Source: Aliishimia sp039978895
Lineage (GTDB): Bacteria > Pseudomonadota > Alphaproteobacteria > Rhodobacterales > Rhodobacteraceae
Length of the DNA: 64,000 bases
Direction of reading: 5' to 3'
Assembly: GCA_039978895.1 (NCBI GenBank)
Contig: JBDWAL010000017.1
Span: 198,876-262,875, forward strand
Both the position numbers and the translations under genes were made by a program. Below, piece after piece: positions 26,225 to 34,626 of this stretch (positions are counted from its first letter, which is position 1; each line of letters opens with the position of its first letter). The notes under the pieces were generated by a model. That model was not told the origin of the DNA. It was given only the letters and a program-made list of their open reading frames with translations, and did not search any database.

Positions 26225-27217
26225 TTATGCTGTTGAATATTCTTTGATCCGCGCGTCGCAGGCCGGTGCAAGGACACACAGAAGCTCAAACATGATGGAG
26301 GCCCCAACCCACGCAGTGCCACCTGAAGGATCAAATGGTGGGGATACTTCAACAAGGTCAGCGCCGATCAAATTCAGACCTGCAAGGGCTCGCACCATTT
26401 GCTGGGCCTGAAAGGTCGTGAAGCCACCGATTTCCGGCGTCCCAGTACCCGGCGCGAAGGACGGATCAATCCCATCAATATCAAAGCTCACATAGGTTTC
26501 GCCGTCGCCTACGATATCGCGGGCTTCCTGCATAACCGCGTCTACGCCGCGCTCGAACAGTTCTTCGATTTCAATGATCCTAACGCCTTGAGCCAAAGCC
26601 CAATCAAAGTCTGAGGTCTCATATTTCACCCCTCGGATACCGATCTGAAACGTGCGGTTTGGATCAAGAAGACCTTGTTCAATTGCGCGGCGAAACGGTG
26701 TCCCGTGGGTGTATTTACTTCCACCGAAATACGCATCGTTCATGTCTGTATGCGCATCGAAATGGATCATGCCCACGGCCTTGTCGCGACCAAGCGCGCG
26801 CAAGATTGGGAAGGAAACCAGATGATCCCCACCGGCTGAAAGCGGGACAATGCCCTTGTCGCAAAGCTGTTCATAAAACCCGGTGATCAGATCAAGGCTT
26901 TCCATGATGTCCATTGGATTCACAGGGGCATCCCCAAGATCAGCGCAATTGACCAATTTAAAGGGATTCACACCGCTACGTGGATGGGTGGTACGGATCA
27001 TCGTAGATAGATCACGTAACTGACGCGGCCCATGGCGCGGTCCGGGACGATTGGAAGTGCCGCCGTCAAACGGGACCCCTACAATCCCGATATCTGCTTT
27101 TTCGACTTGCGCGCTGTCCAACTCAATATGAGGGAGGCGCATAAACGTTGGCATTCCCGCAAAGCGAGCCGTCTTCAATCCTGGAAGGGGCTGGAATGCC
27201 TGATCTTTTGGCTGCAT
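26225..27217 (-). CDS. Ureohydrolase (agmatinase/guanidinobutyrase-type)
   Basis: A 330-residue arginase-family enzyme that hydrolyses a guanidino group to urea plus an amine at a binuclear metal centre. The metal ligands are all visible: 'SAGGDHLVSFP', 'MIHFDAHTDMND' and 'VSFDIDGIDPSFAPGTGTPE'. 'GVPFDGGTSNRPGPRHGP' is typical of agmatinase and guanidinobutyrase/guanidinopropionase rather than arginase. ATG 27217 is chosen for the GGAGAAGG 4 nt upstream; longer in-frame starts lack one. The gene opens an operon with an amino-acid-type ABC importer and is divergent from a LysR gene, as in known gbuA/gpuA-type loci. Agmatine, 4-guanidinobutyrate, 3-guanidinopropionate and free guanidine are all possible substrates. 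Confidence 0.9.
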   Translation of the reverse strand: MQPKDQAFQPLPGLKTARFAGMPTFMRLPHIELDSAQVEKADIGIVGVPFDGGTSNRPGPRHGPRQLRDLSTMIRTTHPRSGVNPFKLVNCADLGDAPVNPMDIMESLDLITGFYEQLCDKGIVPLSAGGDHLVSFPILRALGRDKAVGMIHFDAHTDMNDAYFGGSKYTHGTPFRRAIEQGLLDPNRTFQIGIRGVKYETSDFDWALAQGVRIIEIEELFERGVDAVMQEARDIVGDGETYVSFDIDGIDPSFAPGTGTPEIGGFTTFQAQQMVRALAGLNLIGADLVEVSPPFDPSGGTAWVGASIMFELLCVLAPACDARIKEYSTA

Positions 27218-27315
27218 GTGCCTTCTCCATCTCTGCTGCTTCATCAAAGTTGACACAGTGAGTCGAGTTGATAAACGTCGACTTATCGTAATTTACTTCT
27301 AGGAATCGAGACGTA

Positions 27316-28239
27316 ATGGCGAACCCTTCTATTGCTGATGTTGATATCAAATTGTTGCGCGTGTTCTGCACGATTGTAGAATGTGGGGGATTTTCGCAGG
27401 CGCAAAGTGAACTGAACCTGTCCCGCTCTACAATCAGCACGCATATGGCAAACCTTGAAACACGTCTTGGGTTCAAACTTTGCAGCCGTGGGCGTGCCGG
27501 GTTTGCGTTAACCGCGCGCGGCGGGGCCGTTTACGAGGCTTCGCGCTCTATGTTGTCTTCAATTGACGCCTATCACGGGCAAATCGGGCAACTAAAGGAA
27601 CGCATCGTCGGCGAAATTGCGATTGGCGTCGTTGATAATTTGATTACGAACCCGGATTGTCGCCTGCGCGACGCCATTCGTGACGCGCTTGCCGCATCAA
27701 GTGACTTGCGCATCGTACTGCGGATTGGGCCACCTGACCAGATCGAAGAACAACTTATCCGTGGGCAAGTTCAGATGGCTATCTCACCAGAGTTTCCAGC
27801 GCGGAAAAATGTGACGCAGATACCGCTATTTGTTGAGAAACAAAGGCTTATTTGCGGAAAGGGTCACCCATTGTTCGACGTTGATGAAAATGCGATGACC
27901 CGCGCGCTTATTGCGGAACAGAACTTTGTGCGGCGTGGCTTCGTTTCCGTGCTTACGCCCTATTCGACATTCTTTAACCGACCAGCTTTGGCGGTTTCAC
28001 ATCAAATGGAAGGATTGGCGCATTTCATCCTTAGCGGCAACTGCGTCGGCTTTTTGCCCGAGATTTACGCGAATTATTGGGTAGAACGCCAAGAGATGCG
28101 CGTCATTCGACCCGACCAGTTCTGCTTTGATGTACCTATTTGCCTTTCGCGTCACGAGGGCCCTCAGCATACACTGGCTGCGTCTCATGTGTACGACACT
28201 TTGCTACACGTGCACGGCGCAACCGCGCTAACGACCTAG
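27316..28239 (+). CDS. LysR-family regulator of the ureohydrolase operon
   Basis: A 307-residue LysR-type regulator: an N-terminal DNA-binding domain ('IKLLRVFCTIVECGGFSQAQ', 'LNLSRSTISTHMANLETRLG', 'LCSRGRAGFALTARG') and an effector domain from about 90. It is divergent from the ureohydrolase/ABC operon with about 100 bp between starts. It is the likely activator of that operon in response to the guanidino substrate. Confidence 0.9.
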   Translation: MANPSIADVDIKLLRVFCTIVECGGFSQAQSELNLSRSTISTHMANLETRLGFKLCSRGRAGFALTARGGAVYEASRSMLSSIDAYHGQIGQLKERIVGEIAIGVVDNLITNPDCRLRDAIRDALAASSDLRIVLRIGPPDQIEEQLIRGQVQMAISPEFPARKNVTQIPLFVEKQRLICGKGHPLFDVDENAMTRALIAEQNFVRRGFVSVLTPYSTFFNRPALAVSHQMEGLAHFILSGNCVGFLPEIYANYWVERQEMRVIRPDQFCFDVPICLSRHEGPQHTLAASHVYDTLLHVHGATALTT

Positions 28240-28621
28240 GCTGCATCGAATTCTTGTTTCGCATCGGCAAAATATCATTGAGGCATGAGACTGCAGATTT
28301 CGCGTGAGGTTGGCAATTTCCCTCTGCATTTCTCTGTTCTTAAAAGGAAATCATATTTCGAATAACGTGTTCAGCCTTATCTTAGCAAAATTCACCCTTA
28401 TCCGCGTTTTTTGTATCCTTCAAATCGCAAGAGCTTCAATCAGCGGCTCGATGGCCAAGACGTAACAAGTAGCGTGCGACCGGTCTTATCTCTTTCCTAT
28501 CAATTCGGGGGCCAAAGCGCGCTTGATTCAGCCCCTCCGAGCAAGCGAAACATGAAGTTGTAACAGGTAAGCGAAGGCGCAGACCGCTTAATGGCCTATC
28601 CCATTGATCGCAGATCAGGTG
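28240..28621. other. Convergent intergenic stretch without a supportable gene
   Basis: About 380 bp separate the LysR gene and the 3' end of phnM. No gene and no clear terminator are seen. Confidence 0.4.
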
Positions 28622-29815
28622 TCAGGCGATGCGTGCACCCTTCGCCCAAACGCCACGCAGCACTGGGGTGTCTTGGGTGTTCTTAACCCTCAGAACATCG
28701 CCGCGCAGCCCTGTTTGAAGACTGCCACGATCCGGCAAACCCGCCGCGATTGCGGGCGTGCGGGTTACTGTCGCTAGCGCGCGTGGCAGATCATCCCAGA
28801 CATCCGCAATGCGGAAGGCCGACATCAACAACCCACCGGGCACATAGTCGGATGACAGGATATCCAGCAGATCAGACTCGGCCAGTTCCATTGCAGCGAC
28901 GTTGCCGGAATGGGATCCGCCACGGATCACGTTAGGCGCGCCCATCATGACTGCAATGCCATGATCACGGCAAGCTTGCGCGGCCTCGCGGGTGGTTGGA
29001 AACTCTGCGAACCCGACCCCGTTGGCGTGCGATGTGACAACATGGTCGCAGGTCGTGTCATCATGGCTGGCCAAAACCGCGCCCAGCCGCCTCGCCTCAA
29101 CAACTGCACCCGTCTCGTGCTTTTCGCCGAATTCGGCCTGCAATCGTTTCAGGTTTGCGACATGGGCAGCGAACTCATTGTCATCCATGCCCCGTTTTTT
29201 GGCGATGTAGGTGCGCAAGGCGGTCAGGTCGCGGAATTGGCGCTGACCGGGGGTGTGATCCATCAAACTGACGATGCCGACACGATCATCGAGCGTGAAA
29301 CGAGCCAATTCCTCTAGCAGTGTTTCTGAACAAATCTCGGCGCGCAGGTGTAGGAAATGGCTAATCTTGAACACACCTTGGGCACGGGCTGTCAAAAGCT
29401 CATCGGCAACCGCGCGGGCATAGTCGATATAGCGCCCTTTGCCGGAATGGATGGATCCGGCCCGCAAGGCATCAAACACGGTAGTGATCCCAACAGACGC
29501 CAGCTCTGCGTCATGGGCGATCAGGGCTGGTAAGTGTGGCCAGTCCACTTCGGGGCGCGGCTCCATATGGCGCTCTAGGTTGTCAGTGTGCAGTTCGACC
29601 AGACCGGGCGTGACGAAATCGCCTGCGCAGTCCAAGCTACTGCTTGGTCTATGATCGCCTTCGGCAATTTCGGTGATCACACCCTGCTCAATCGTGATGG
29701 ATCCTGTCAGAACTTGATCGGGCAAGACAAGGCGCGCATTGGCAAGGCAGAGGTCCTCTGACGCAGAAGCGTCATTTAAGTGCGCCATATCAACAGGCCT
29801 AATAGGATGATTCAT
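28622..29815 (-). CDS. phnM: PhnM, ribose 1-methylphosphonate 5-triphosphate diphosphatase
   Basis: A 397-residue amidohydrolase-superfamily enzyme that removes pyrophosphate from alpha-D-ribose 1-methylphosphonate 5-triphosphate before C-P bond cleavage. Metal ligands are seen in 'LVELHTDNLERH', 'VFKISHFLHLRAEI', 'ASHDDTT' and 'ILSSDYVPG', and 'GAPNVIRGGSHSGNVAA' is a PhnM hallmark. ATG 29815 is the best start (the next in-frame ATG is 29788). It is separated from phnN by a decayed DUF1045 gene on the other strand, so it may need read-through of about 270 bp or its own promoter. Confidence 0.95.
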   Translation of the reverse strand: MNHPIRPVDMAHLNDASASEDLCLANARLVLPDQVLTGSITIEQGVITEIAEGDHRPSSSLDCAGDFVTPGLVELHTDNLERHMEPRPEVDWPHLPALIAHDAELASVGITTVFDALRAGSIHSGKGRYIDYARAVADELLTARAQGVFKISHFLHLRAEICSETLLEELARFTLDDRVGIVSLMDHTPGQRQFRDLTALRTYIAKKRGMDDNEFAAHVANLKRLQAEFGEKHETGAVVEARRLGAVLASHDDTTCDHVVTSHANGVGFAEFPTTREAAQACRDHGIAVMMGAPNVIRGGSHSGNVAAMELAESDLLDILSSDYVPGGLLMSAFRIADVWDDLPRALATVTRTPAIAAGLPDRGSLQTGLRGDVLRVKNTQDTPVLRGVWAKGARIA

Positions 29816-29816
29816 G

Positions 29817-30102
29817 ATGTGTACTCGTTTCGCGATTTGTGACGCACCGATTGATGACGCTTTGGCCAATTTTTGGGCGATTTGGCTGGGCTAGGATTAC
29901 GCGTATGTGCTCGGGGAATTCCGGTTCCAACTGTCGCAGAACAGGCGCCTGCACGATACCGGATCAGGCGGTGCTGTACGAAACAGCGCAAGCGCACCTG
30001 CCGTCCTCGGCGGAACACTATGGAATGAGCAGCATCCCCCTGTGCAGGGAACGTGCGGATGGACGCTTTGCACTCACCCAACGCTACACCCTCACAGGCT
30101 GA
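29817..30102 (+). pseudogene. DUF1045 phosphonate-locus gene, multiply broken remnant
   Basis: Plus-strand debris of the DUF1045 protein that often accompanies C-P lyase genes (usually about 230 residues). Frame 1 from ATG 29817 reads 'MCTRFAICDAP...WAIWLG' and then TAG (29892-29894) where family proteins have Trp in 'WLGWD'. The same frame resumes with 'DYAYVLGEFRFQLSQ', which matches a region far downstream in the family, so about 100 residues have been deleted. Near 29955 the frame changes again and ends with 'CRERADGRFALTQRYTLTG', the normal C-terminus, stopping at 30100-30102. At least three lesions are present. It is antisense to the phnN-phnM junction and overlaps the phnN stop by 19 bp. 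Confidence 0.75.
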
Positions 30103-30629
30103 AGCAGCGACAGGGCATTTGCGACGGTGTCCTTTAGCGCGCCATCATTACTGATCGTCACGACGTTCAAGCCATCGGGCAACGGTTTGGTGGCTTGCGC
30201 CAAACGTTTCGCAATCTGCGACCCGCTTTCGCGACCGCGTGCAACCAGACGCGCAGCGAGCGTTTCAGGGCGCGCGGTGACGTTAAGGACACAGAAGCGC
30301 GCAAAGGTCGCGTCACCTGCAAGCAACGCGGAACGTGAGAAATTCGCAAGGCAGTCCTGCCCACGGGCCAGAACAGTTTGGATGGACGCAGGTATGCCAT
30401 ACTGCAAATCATGCGCGCCCCAATGCACAGCAAATTGCCCGCCTGCGGCCAATTCATTGAACTTTTCGACGCTGACAGGATCATAATCCTCGCCACCCAA
30501 CTCCGGCGCACGGGTGATCGTGCGACGTACCAAATGGAACGTCGGATCAGCTGCGGCAAGCCCTGACATGACGCTGTCTTTGCCGACACCGGACGGGCCA
30601 ACCACGGCGATAAGTCGACCGGCTATCAT
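30084..30629 (-). CDS. phnN: PhnN, ribose 1,5-bisphosphokinase
   Basis: A 181-residue guanylate-kinase-like P-loop protein that phosphorylates ribose 1,5-bisphosphate to PRPP, the last step of the C-P lyase route. Walker A is 'VVGPSGVGKDS', and 'RRTITRAPELGGEDYDPVS' corresponds to the substrate-binding segment. The start overlaps the phnL stop by ATGA. Its 3' end overlaps the DUF1045 remnant on the other strand. Confidence 0.94.
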   Translation of the reverse strand: MIAGRLIAVVGPSGVGKDSVMSGLAAADPTFHLVRRTITRAPELGGEDYDPVSVEKFNELAAGGQFAVHWGAHDLQYGIPASIQTVLARGQDCLANFSRSALLAGDATFARFCVLNVTARPETLAARLVARGRESGSQIAKRLAQATKPLPDGLNVVTISNDGALKDTVANALSLLQPVRV

Positions 30630-31318
30630 GCCGCAGCCATCCCCGGCGTGAACCGGTTCACGTCGATTTCTCGGTCACATACACGCGCGCGCGCTGCCTC
30701 GTCGTGAAAGATGCCAATGATCGCTGCGCCGCGCGCTTTGGCCTCTTCGATAAGGGACAAAACAACCTCACGATTGGCCGCATCAAGGCTTGCTGTCGGT
30801 TCATCCAACAACATCGCGGGATAGGCATGCGCAAAACCACGTGCGATATTCACCCGCTGCTGTTCGCCGCCCGAAAAGGTTGTGGGCGACAAGGACCAAA
30901 GCCGTCGCGGAATGTTAAGTCTGGTCAACAAGTCTTCGGCGCGGGCCCGCGCGTCTGCCGCGCTGGTCCCCACGGCGCGCAGCGGTTCGGCTACGACATC
31001 AAGCGTCGGCACACGCGGCACGACTCGCAGGAATTGGCTGACGTAGCCAAGGGTCTCGCGGCGCAAGGCAATCACGTCGCGCGGTTCGGCCTGCACCAGA
31101 TCGGTCCCGGCAATCAGGATTTGCCCGGCTTGGGTCAGGTAGTTGCCGTAAATCATGCGCATCAGTGTGGATTTGCCAGCGCCCGATGCCCCCGTCAGCG
31201 CGACACATTCGCCCGCCGCCACAGACAATGATACATCGTTGATGACTTCGATCACCGCACTGCTTTGATTGTGCAGCGTAAAAGTCTTGGACACGTTTCT
31301 AAGTTCAATCATTCTCAC
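30626..31318 (-). CDS. phnL: PhnL, C-P lyase ABC-type ATPase
   Basis: A 230-residue ABC-type ATPase: Walker A 'LTGASGAGKST', 'YVSQFLRVVPRVPTLDVVAE' (PhnL-type Q-loop region), signature 'FSGGEQQRVNIARGF' and Walker B 'MLLDEPTASLDAA'. PhnL is soluble and works with the PhnGHI complex in forming the ribose 1-methylphosphonate triphosphate, not in transport. The GTG at 31318 overlaps the phnK stop (GTGA), and an ATG two codons later (31312) is the alternative. Confidence 0.94.
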   Translation of the reverse strand: MRMIELRNVSKTFTLHNQSSAVIEVINDVSLSVAAGECVALTGASGAGKSTLMRMIYGNYLTQAGQILIAGTDLVQAEPRDVIALRRETLGYVSQFLRVVPRVPTLDVVAEPLRAVGTSAADARARAEDLLTRLNIPRRLWSLSPTTFSGGEQQRVNIARGFAHAYPAMLLDEPTASLDAANREVVLSLIEEAKARGAAIIGIFHDEAARARVCDREIDVNRFTPGMAAA

Positions 31319-32085
31319 ACCTGCAAAACAGAACTGACGAGGAGTTGGCTATAGGCGTGCTGGGGGTCATCTAGCACTTGATCGGTCAGGCCCGCCTCCA
31401 CCACGTGACCGTCTTTCATGACCATCAAACGATCTGCCAAAAGGCGCACCACGGCGAGGTCATGTGTGACGATGATCGCCGATAGCCCCATGTCGCGGAC
31501 CAATCCGCGCAACAGATCAAGCAGCCGGGCCTGAACAGAAACATCAAGCCCGCCCGTTGGTTCATCCATGAACACCAACCTTGGCCCCGTCACCAAATTT
31601 CGCGCAATTTGAAGGCGTTGTTGCATCCCGCCAGAAAAAGTCGTGGGGCGATCATCGACACGGGCGGCGTCAATTTCCACGCGGCCGAGCCAGTCAGTGG
31701 CTTTGGCGCGAATGTCGCCATAGTGACGTTCGCCAACCGCCATCAAGCGTTCACCCACATTGCCGCCCGCGCTGACGCCCATACGCAGCCCGTCACGGGC
31801 GTGTTGATGCACAAAAGCCCAATCGGTGCGCGACAACATTCTTCGTTCGGGTTCGGACATTGTAATTGTGTCGCGGGGACCATCGCTGCGCGTGTTGAAC
31901 ACGACTGCGCCTGCATCGGGCGTCAAATGTCCCGCCATACAGTTAAGCAAAGTGGACTTACCTGAACCGCTTTCCCCAACAATCCCCATGACCTCGCCGG
32001 GGTAAAGGTCAAACTCCACGTCCTTGCAGCCAATATGACGTCCGTAAAATTTGGTAATCCCTTGAACCGAAAGTAAAGGTGTCAT
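31315..32085 (-). CDS. phnK: PhnK, C-P lyase ABC-type ATPase
   Basis: A 256-residue ABC-type ATPase that docks on the C-P lyase core. It has Walker A 'GESGSGKST', 'WAFVHQHARDGLRMGVSAGG' (PhnK-specific Q-loop region), signature 'FSGGMQQRLQIARNL', Walker B 'LVFMDEPTGGLD' and H-loop 'IIVTHDLAVV'. ATGA overlaps link it to phnJ upstream and phnL downstream. Confidence 0.95.
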   Translation of the reverse strand: MTPLLSVQGITKFYGRHIGCKDVEFDLYPGEVMGIVGESGSGKSTLLNCMAGHLTPDAGAVVFNTRSDGPRDTITMSEPERRMLSRTDWAFVHQHARDGLRMGVSAGGNVGERLMAVGERHYGDIRAKATDWLGRVEIDAARVDDRPTTFSGGMQQRLQIARNLVTGPRLVFMDEPTGGLDVSVQARLLDLLRGLVRDMGLSAIIVTHDLAVVRLLADRLMVMKDGHVVEAGLTDQVLDDPQHAYSQLLVSSVLQV

Positions 32086-32945
32086 GCCGCGTCCCTTCCG
32101 TTCATCGTGCCGGTGTGGCCAGCGGCCTGCCGTCCTTCGCAGAAATCAGTGTCCGAACAGACGAACATCCGCCCGCCCGTATCGTCAGTGATCACTTCGT
32201 CGAGATAACTGTTTTTCGCCCCGCACATCGCGCATGGATGGTCTGCCTTTGACGCTTCGAACGGGTGGTCTTCGAAGTCAAGCGACACCACCTGAGTGTA
32301 GGGCGGTAGCGCGTAGATGCGTTGTTCCCGACCTGCCCCAAACAGCTGGATCGCCGCCATATCGCCGAGTTTGGGATTGTCGAATTTCGGGATCGGGGAC
32401 GGGTCCATCACGTAACGCCCCTCAACCTTGACCGGATAATCATACGATGTTGCGATATGGCCGTGGCGACTGATGTCCTCATAGAGCTTCACATGCATCA
32501 GACCGTATTCCTCAAGGCTGTGCATCTTGCGCGTCTCGCTTTCGCGGGGTTCTAGAAACCGCAAAGGCTCGGGGATGGGAACCTGATAGACGAGGATTTG
32601 ACCTTCGTGCAGCGGCTCCTCGGGGATACGGTGGCGGGTCTGTATGACCGTCGCGTCAGTGGTGGAGGTCGTTGTGGCGACCCCCGCGGTGCGCTCAAAA
32701 AATGTGCGGATCGACACGGCATTCGTTGTGTCATCTGCACCTTGGTCGATGACCTTAAACGTATCATCAGGCGTCAATACCGCCGCCGAAACCTGCACCC
32801 CACCCGTGCCCCAACCATATGGCATCGGCATCTCACGGGATGCAAACGGCACCTGATAACCGGGGATCGCGAGCCCCTTAAGGATCGCGCGGCGGATCAT
32901 GCGTTTGGTCTGTTCGTCAAGATAGGCGAAATTATAATCGCTCAT
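32082..32945 (-). CDS. phnJ: PhnJ, radical-SAM C-P lyase
   Basis: A 287-residue catalytic subunit of C-P lyase that cleaves the C-P bond of ribose 1-methylphosphonate 5-phosphate with a [4Fe-4S] cluster and SAM. The unusual cysteine set is complete: Cys238, Cys241, Cys263 and Cys269 in the spacing CX2CX21CX5C, which equals E. coli Cys241/244/266/272 shifted by three. The last is the thiyl-radical cysteine. The start ATG 32945 overlaps the HAD gene stop by ATGA; a longer in-frame extension is a read-through of that gene. The enzyme should be fully functional. Confidence 0.97.
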   Translation of the reverse strand: MSDYNFAYLDEQTKRMIRRAILKGLAIPGYQVPFASREMPMPYGWGTGGVQVSAAVLTPDDTFKVIDQGADDTTNAVSIRTFFERTAGVATTTSTTDATVIQTRHRIPEEPLHEGQILVYQVPIPEPLRFLEPRESETRKMHSLEEYGLMHVKLYEDISRHGHIATSYDYPVKVEGRYVMDPSPIPKFDNPKLGDMAAIQLFGAGREQRIYALPPYTQVVSLDFEDHPFEASKADHPCAMCGAKNSYLDEVITDDTGGRMFVCSDTDFCEGRQAAGHTGTMNGRDAA

Positions 32946-33541
32946 AACAAGCTCCGTGCTTCTAGATCTGTGCGCAATGCGTCCGAACCTGTGAAATGGA
33001 TCGCATCCATGCCTGCCGCACGCGCGCCCAAGCAGTTGTGCAGCCCATCGTCGATGAACACGCACCGCTCTGGCGCGACCTGTGCCCTGTGGCACAAAAG
33101 GGCGTAAATTCTGGTCGAGGGTTTGATAACGCGGACCTCACCGGACACCACTATCGTGTCGAAAACCTCCAACAATTCTGGGTGCACCTTGCAACCTTCG
33201 GGCCATGTTTCGGCCGACCAGTTGGTGATTGCATGCACGGGTGTTCCGGCGTCTTTCAAGGCGTATAAAATGTCCCACGTGCCTGCGATCTTTGCTTGGA
33301 CTGTGTGTTGATACCGCTCAACATATCGGCCGAGCCGCGCGGCATCATCGGGATCCGAAATCTGGGACGCGGCCAGTGCAAACGCTACGCCTGCATCACA
33401 GGCGAGGTTCAGCTTCTCGAAGGCAATCCTGTCCATGAACGCGTGTGCTGCGGCAGTGTTCATCTCATCGGCCCATGCCAAATGTGGCTGCCAATCGATC
33501 AGCACGCCACCAATGTCAAAAACCACAGTATCGGGGGTCAT
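32942..33541 (-). CDS. HAD-family hydrolase inserted between phnI and phnJ
   Basis: A 199-residue haloacid-dehalogenase-superfamily protein: motif I 'VVFDIGGVLIDW' (nucleophile Asp), motif II Thr/Ser in 'VHAITNWSAETWP', motif III Lys in 'VRVIKPSTRIY' and motif IV 'CVFIDDGLHNCLGA'. The second motif-I Asp is replaced by Gly, as in many HAD proteins of the YihX/dehalogenase branch. It overlaps both phnI and phnJ by ATGA and so is translated as a member of the C-P lyase operon. It may dephosphorylate a pathway intermediate or side product such as a ribose phosphate; this is inference. Confidence 0.88.
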   Translation of the reverse strand: MTPDTVVFDIGGVLIDWQPHLAWADEMNTAAAHAFMDRIAFEKLNLACDAGVAFALAASQISDPDDAARLGRYVERYQHTVQAKIAGTWDILYALKDAGTPVHAITNWSAETWPEGCKVHPELLEVFDTIVVSGEVRVIKPSTRIYALLCHRAQVAPERCVFIDDGLHNCLGARAAGMDAIHFTGSDALRTDLEARSLL

Positions 33542-34626
33542 TCGGCGGCCTCGGGGACGCTGTTTGCACCGGCATCTTCACGCAGTTTGCGCACCAGCTC
33601 CAACTCTGCCTGGAAATCAACGTAGTGGGGGAGTTTGATATGCTCAAGGAACCCTGTCGCCTGAATGTTGTCCGCATGATACAGCACAAATTCGGCATCC
33701 TGTGCTGGGGCACCTTCATCCTCTTCGCCAAGTTCTTGCCACCGCAGCGCACGATCGACCAGCGCCATTGAGATCGCTTTTCGTTCGGTTTGACCAAAGA
33801 CCAGCCCGTAACCACGCGTGAACTGAGGCGGTTCAGATTTTGAGCCTGTGAACTGGTTGACGGTTTCGCACTCCGTCAGCGTGACCTCGCCAATCTCGAT
33901 GCTGAACCCAAGCTCGGGAATGTCCATTTCGACGGGCACAGCACCAATGCGCAACTCGCCGACAAAGGCGTGGTTGCGCGCATAGCCACGCTGGGTGGAA
34001 TAGGCCATGCCAAGCGTGAACCCCTCGTCGGCGCGGGTCAAAGCCTGCAAGCGCAGGGCGCGCTCTGCCGGCATTTCAAGCGGTTCGCGGGTCAGGTCTG
34101 GCGGTGTCGTGTCATCATGAGCGGCCTCTTCGATCAGCCCTTCGTAGTTGAGAAATTCGGTCACATGAGGGACGTCGCCCACGGTCACCTCGCGCGTCGC
34201 GGCCTCAGGCACCTTTCCGTCGGCAGCGAGTTTGAAATCCAGCAAACGGTGGGTGTAATCGAACGTCGGCCCCAGAATTTGCCCGCCCGGCAGGTCTTTA
34301 AAGGTCGCCGAAATGCGCCGATCACAGGCCATTTTACCAGTGTCGACGGGCAACGATGCGCCAAAACGGGGAAGCGTCGTGCGATAGGCGCGAATGAGAA
34401 AGATTGCCTCAATCAGATCGCCACGCGCCTGCTTGATCGCGAGGGCGGCAAGATCAGGGTCATAAAGCGACCCTTCGGCCATGACACGATTGACGGCAAG
34501 GGTGAGTTGTTCGCGGATTTGCCCAACGCTGAGTTCGGCCACGGACGTATCCCCGCGGCGTTCTTCGGCGAGCCAAGCGTGCGCATTCTCAATCGCCCGC
34601 TCGCCACCTTTGACGGCGACATACAT
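33538..34626 (-). CDS. phnI: PhnI, C-P lyase core nucleosidase subunit
   Basis: A 362-residue core subunit that, with PhnG, PhnH and PhnL, replaces adenine of ATP by the phosphonate. It begins 'MYVAVKGGERAIENAHAWLA', the typical PhnI N-terminus, and contains 'AYRTTLPRFGASLPVDTGKM' and 'YSTQRGYARNHAFVGELRIG'. Start 34626 forms TGATG with the phnH stop. It is followed directly by the HAD gene. Confidence 0.95.
   Translation of the reverse strand: MYVAVKGGERAIENAHAWLAEERRGDTSVAELSVGQIREQLTLAVNRVMAEGSLYDPDLAALAIKQARGDLIEAIFLIRAYRTTLPRFGASLPVDTGKMACDRRISATFKDLPGGQILGPTFDYTHRLLDFKLAADGKVPEAATREVTVGDVPHVTEFLNYEGLIEEAAHDDTTPPDLTREPLEMPAERALRLQALTRADEGFTLGMAYSTQRGYARNHAFVGELRIGAVPVEMDIPELGFSIEIGEVTLTECETVNQFTGSKSEPPQFTRGYGLVFGQTERKAISMALVDRALRWQELGEEDEGAPAQDAEFVLYHADNIQATGFLEHIKLPHYVDFQAELELVRKLREDAGANSVPEAAE

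Noticed and set aside
30704..31231. 175-codon plus-strand frame antisense to phnL
   Set aside because: It mirrors a strongly conserved minus-strand ATPase gene and has no protein family pattern of its own.
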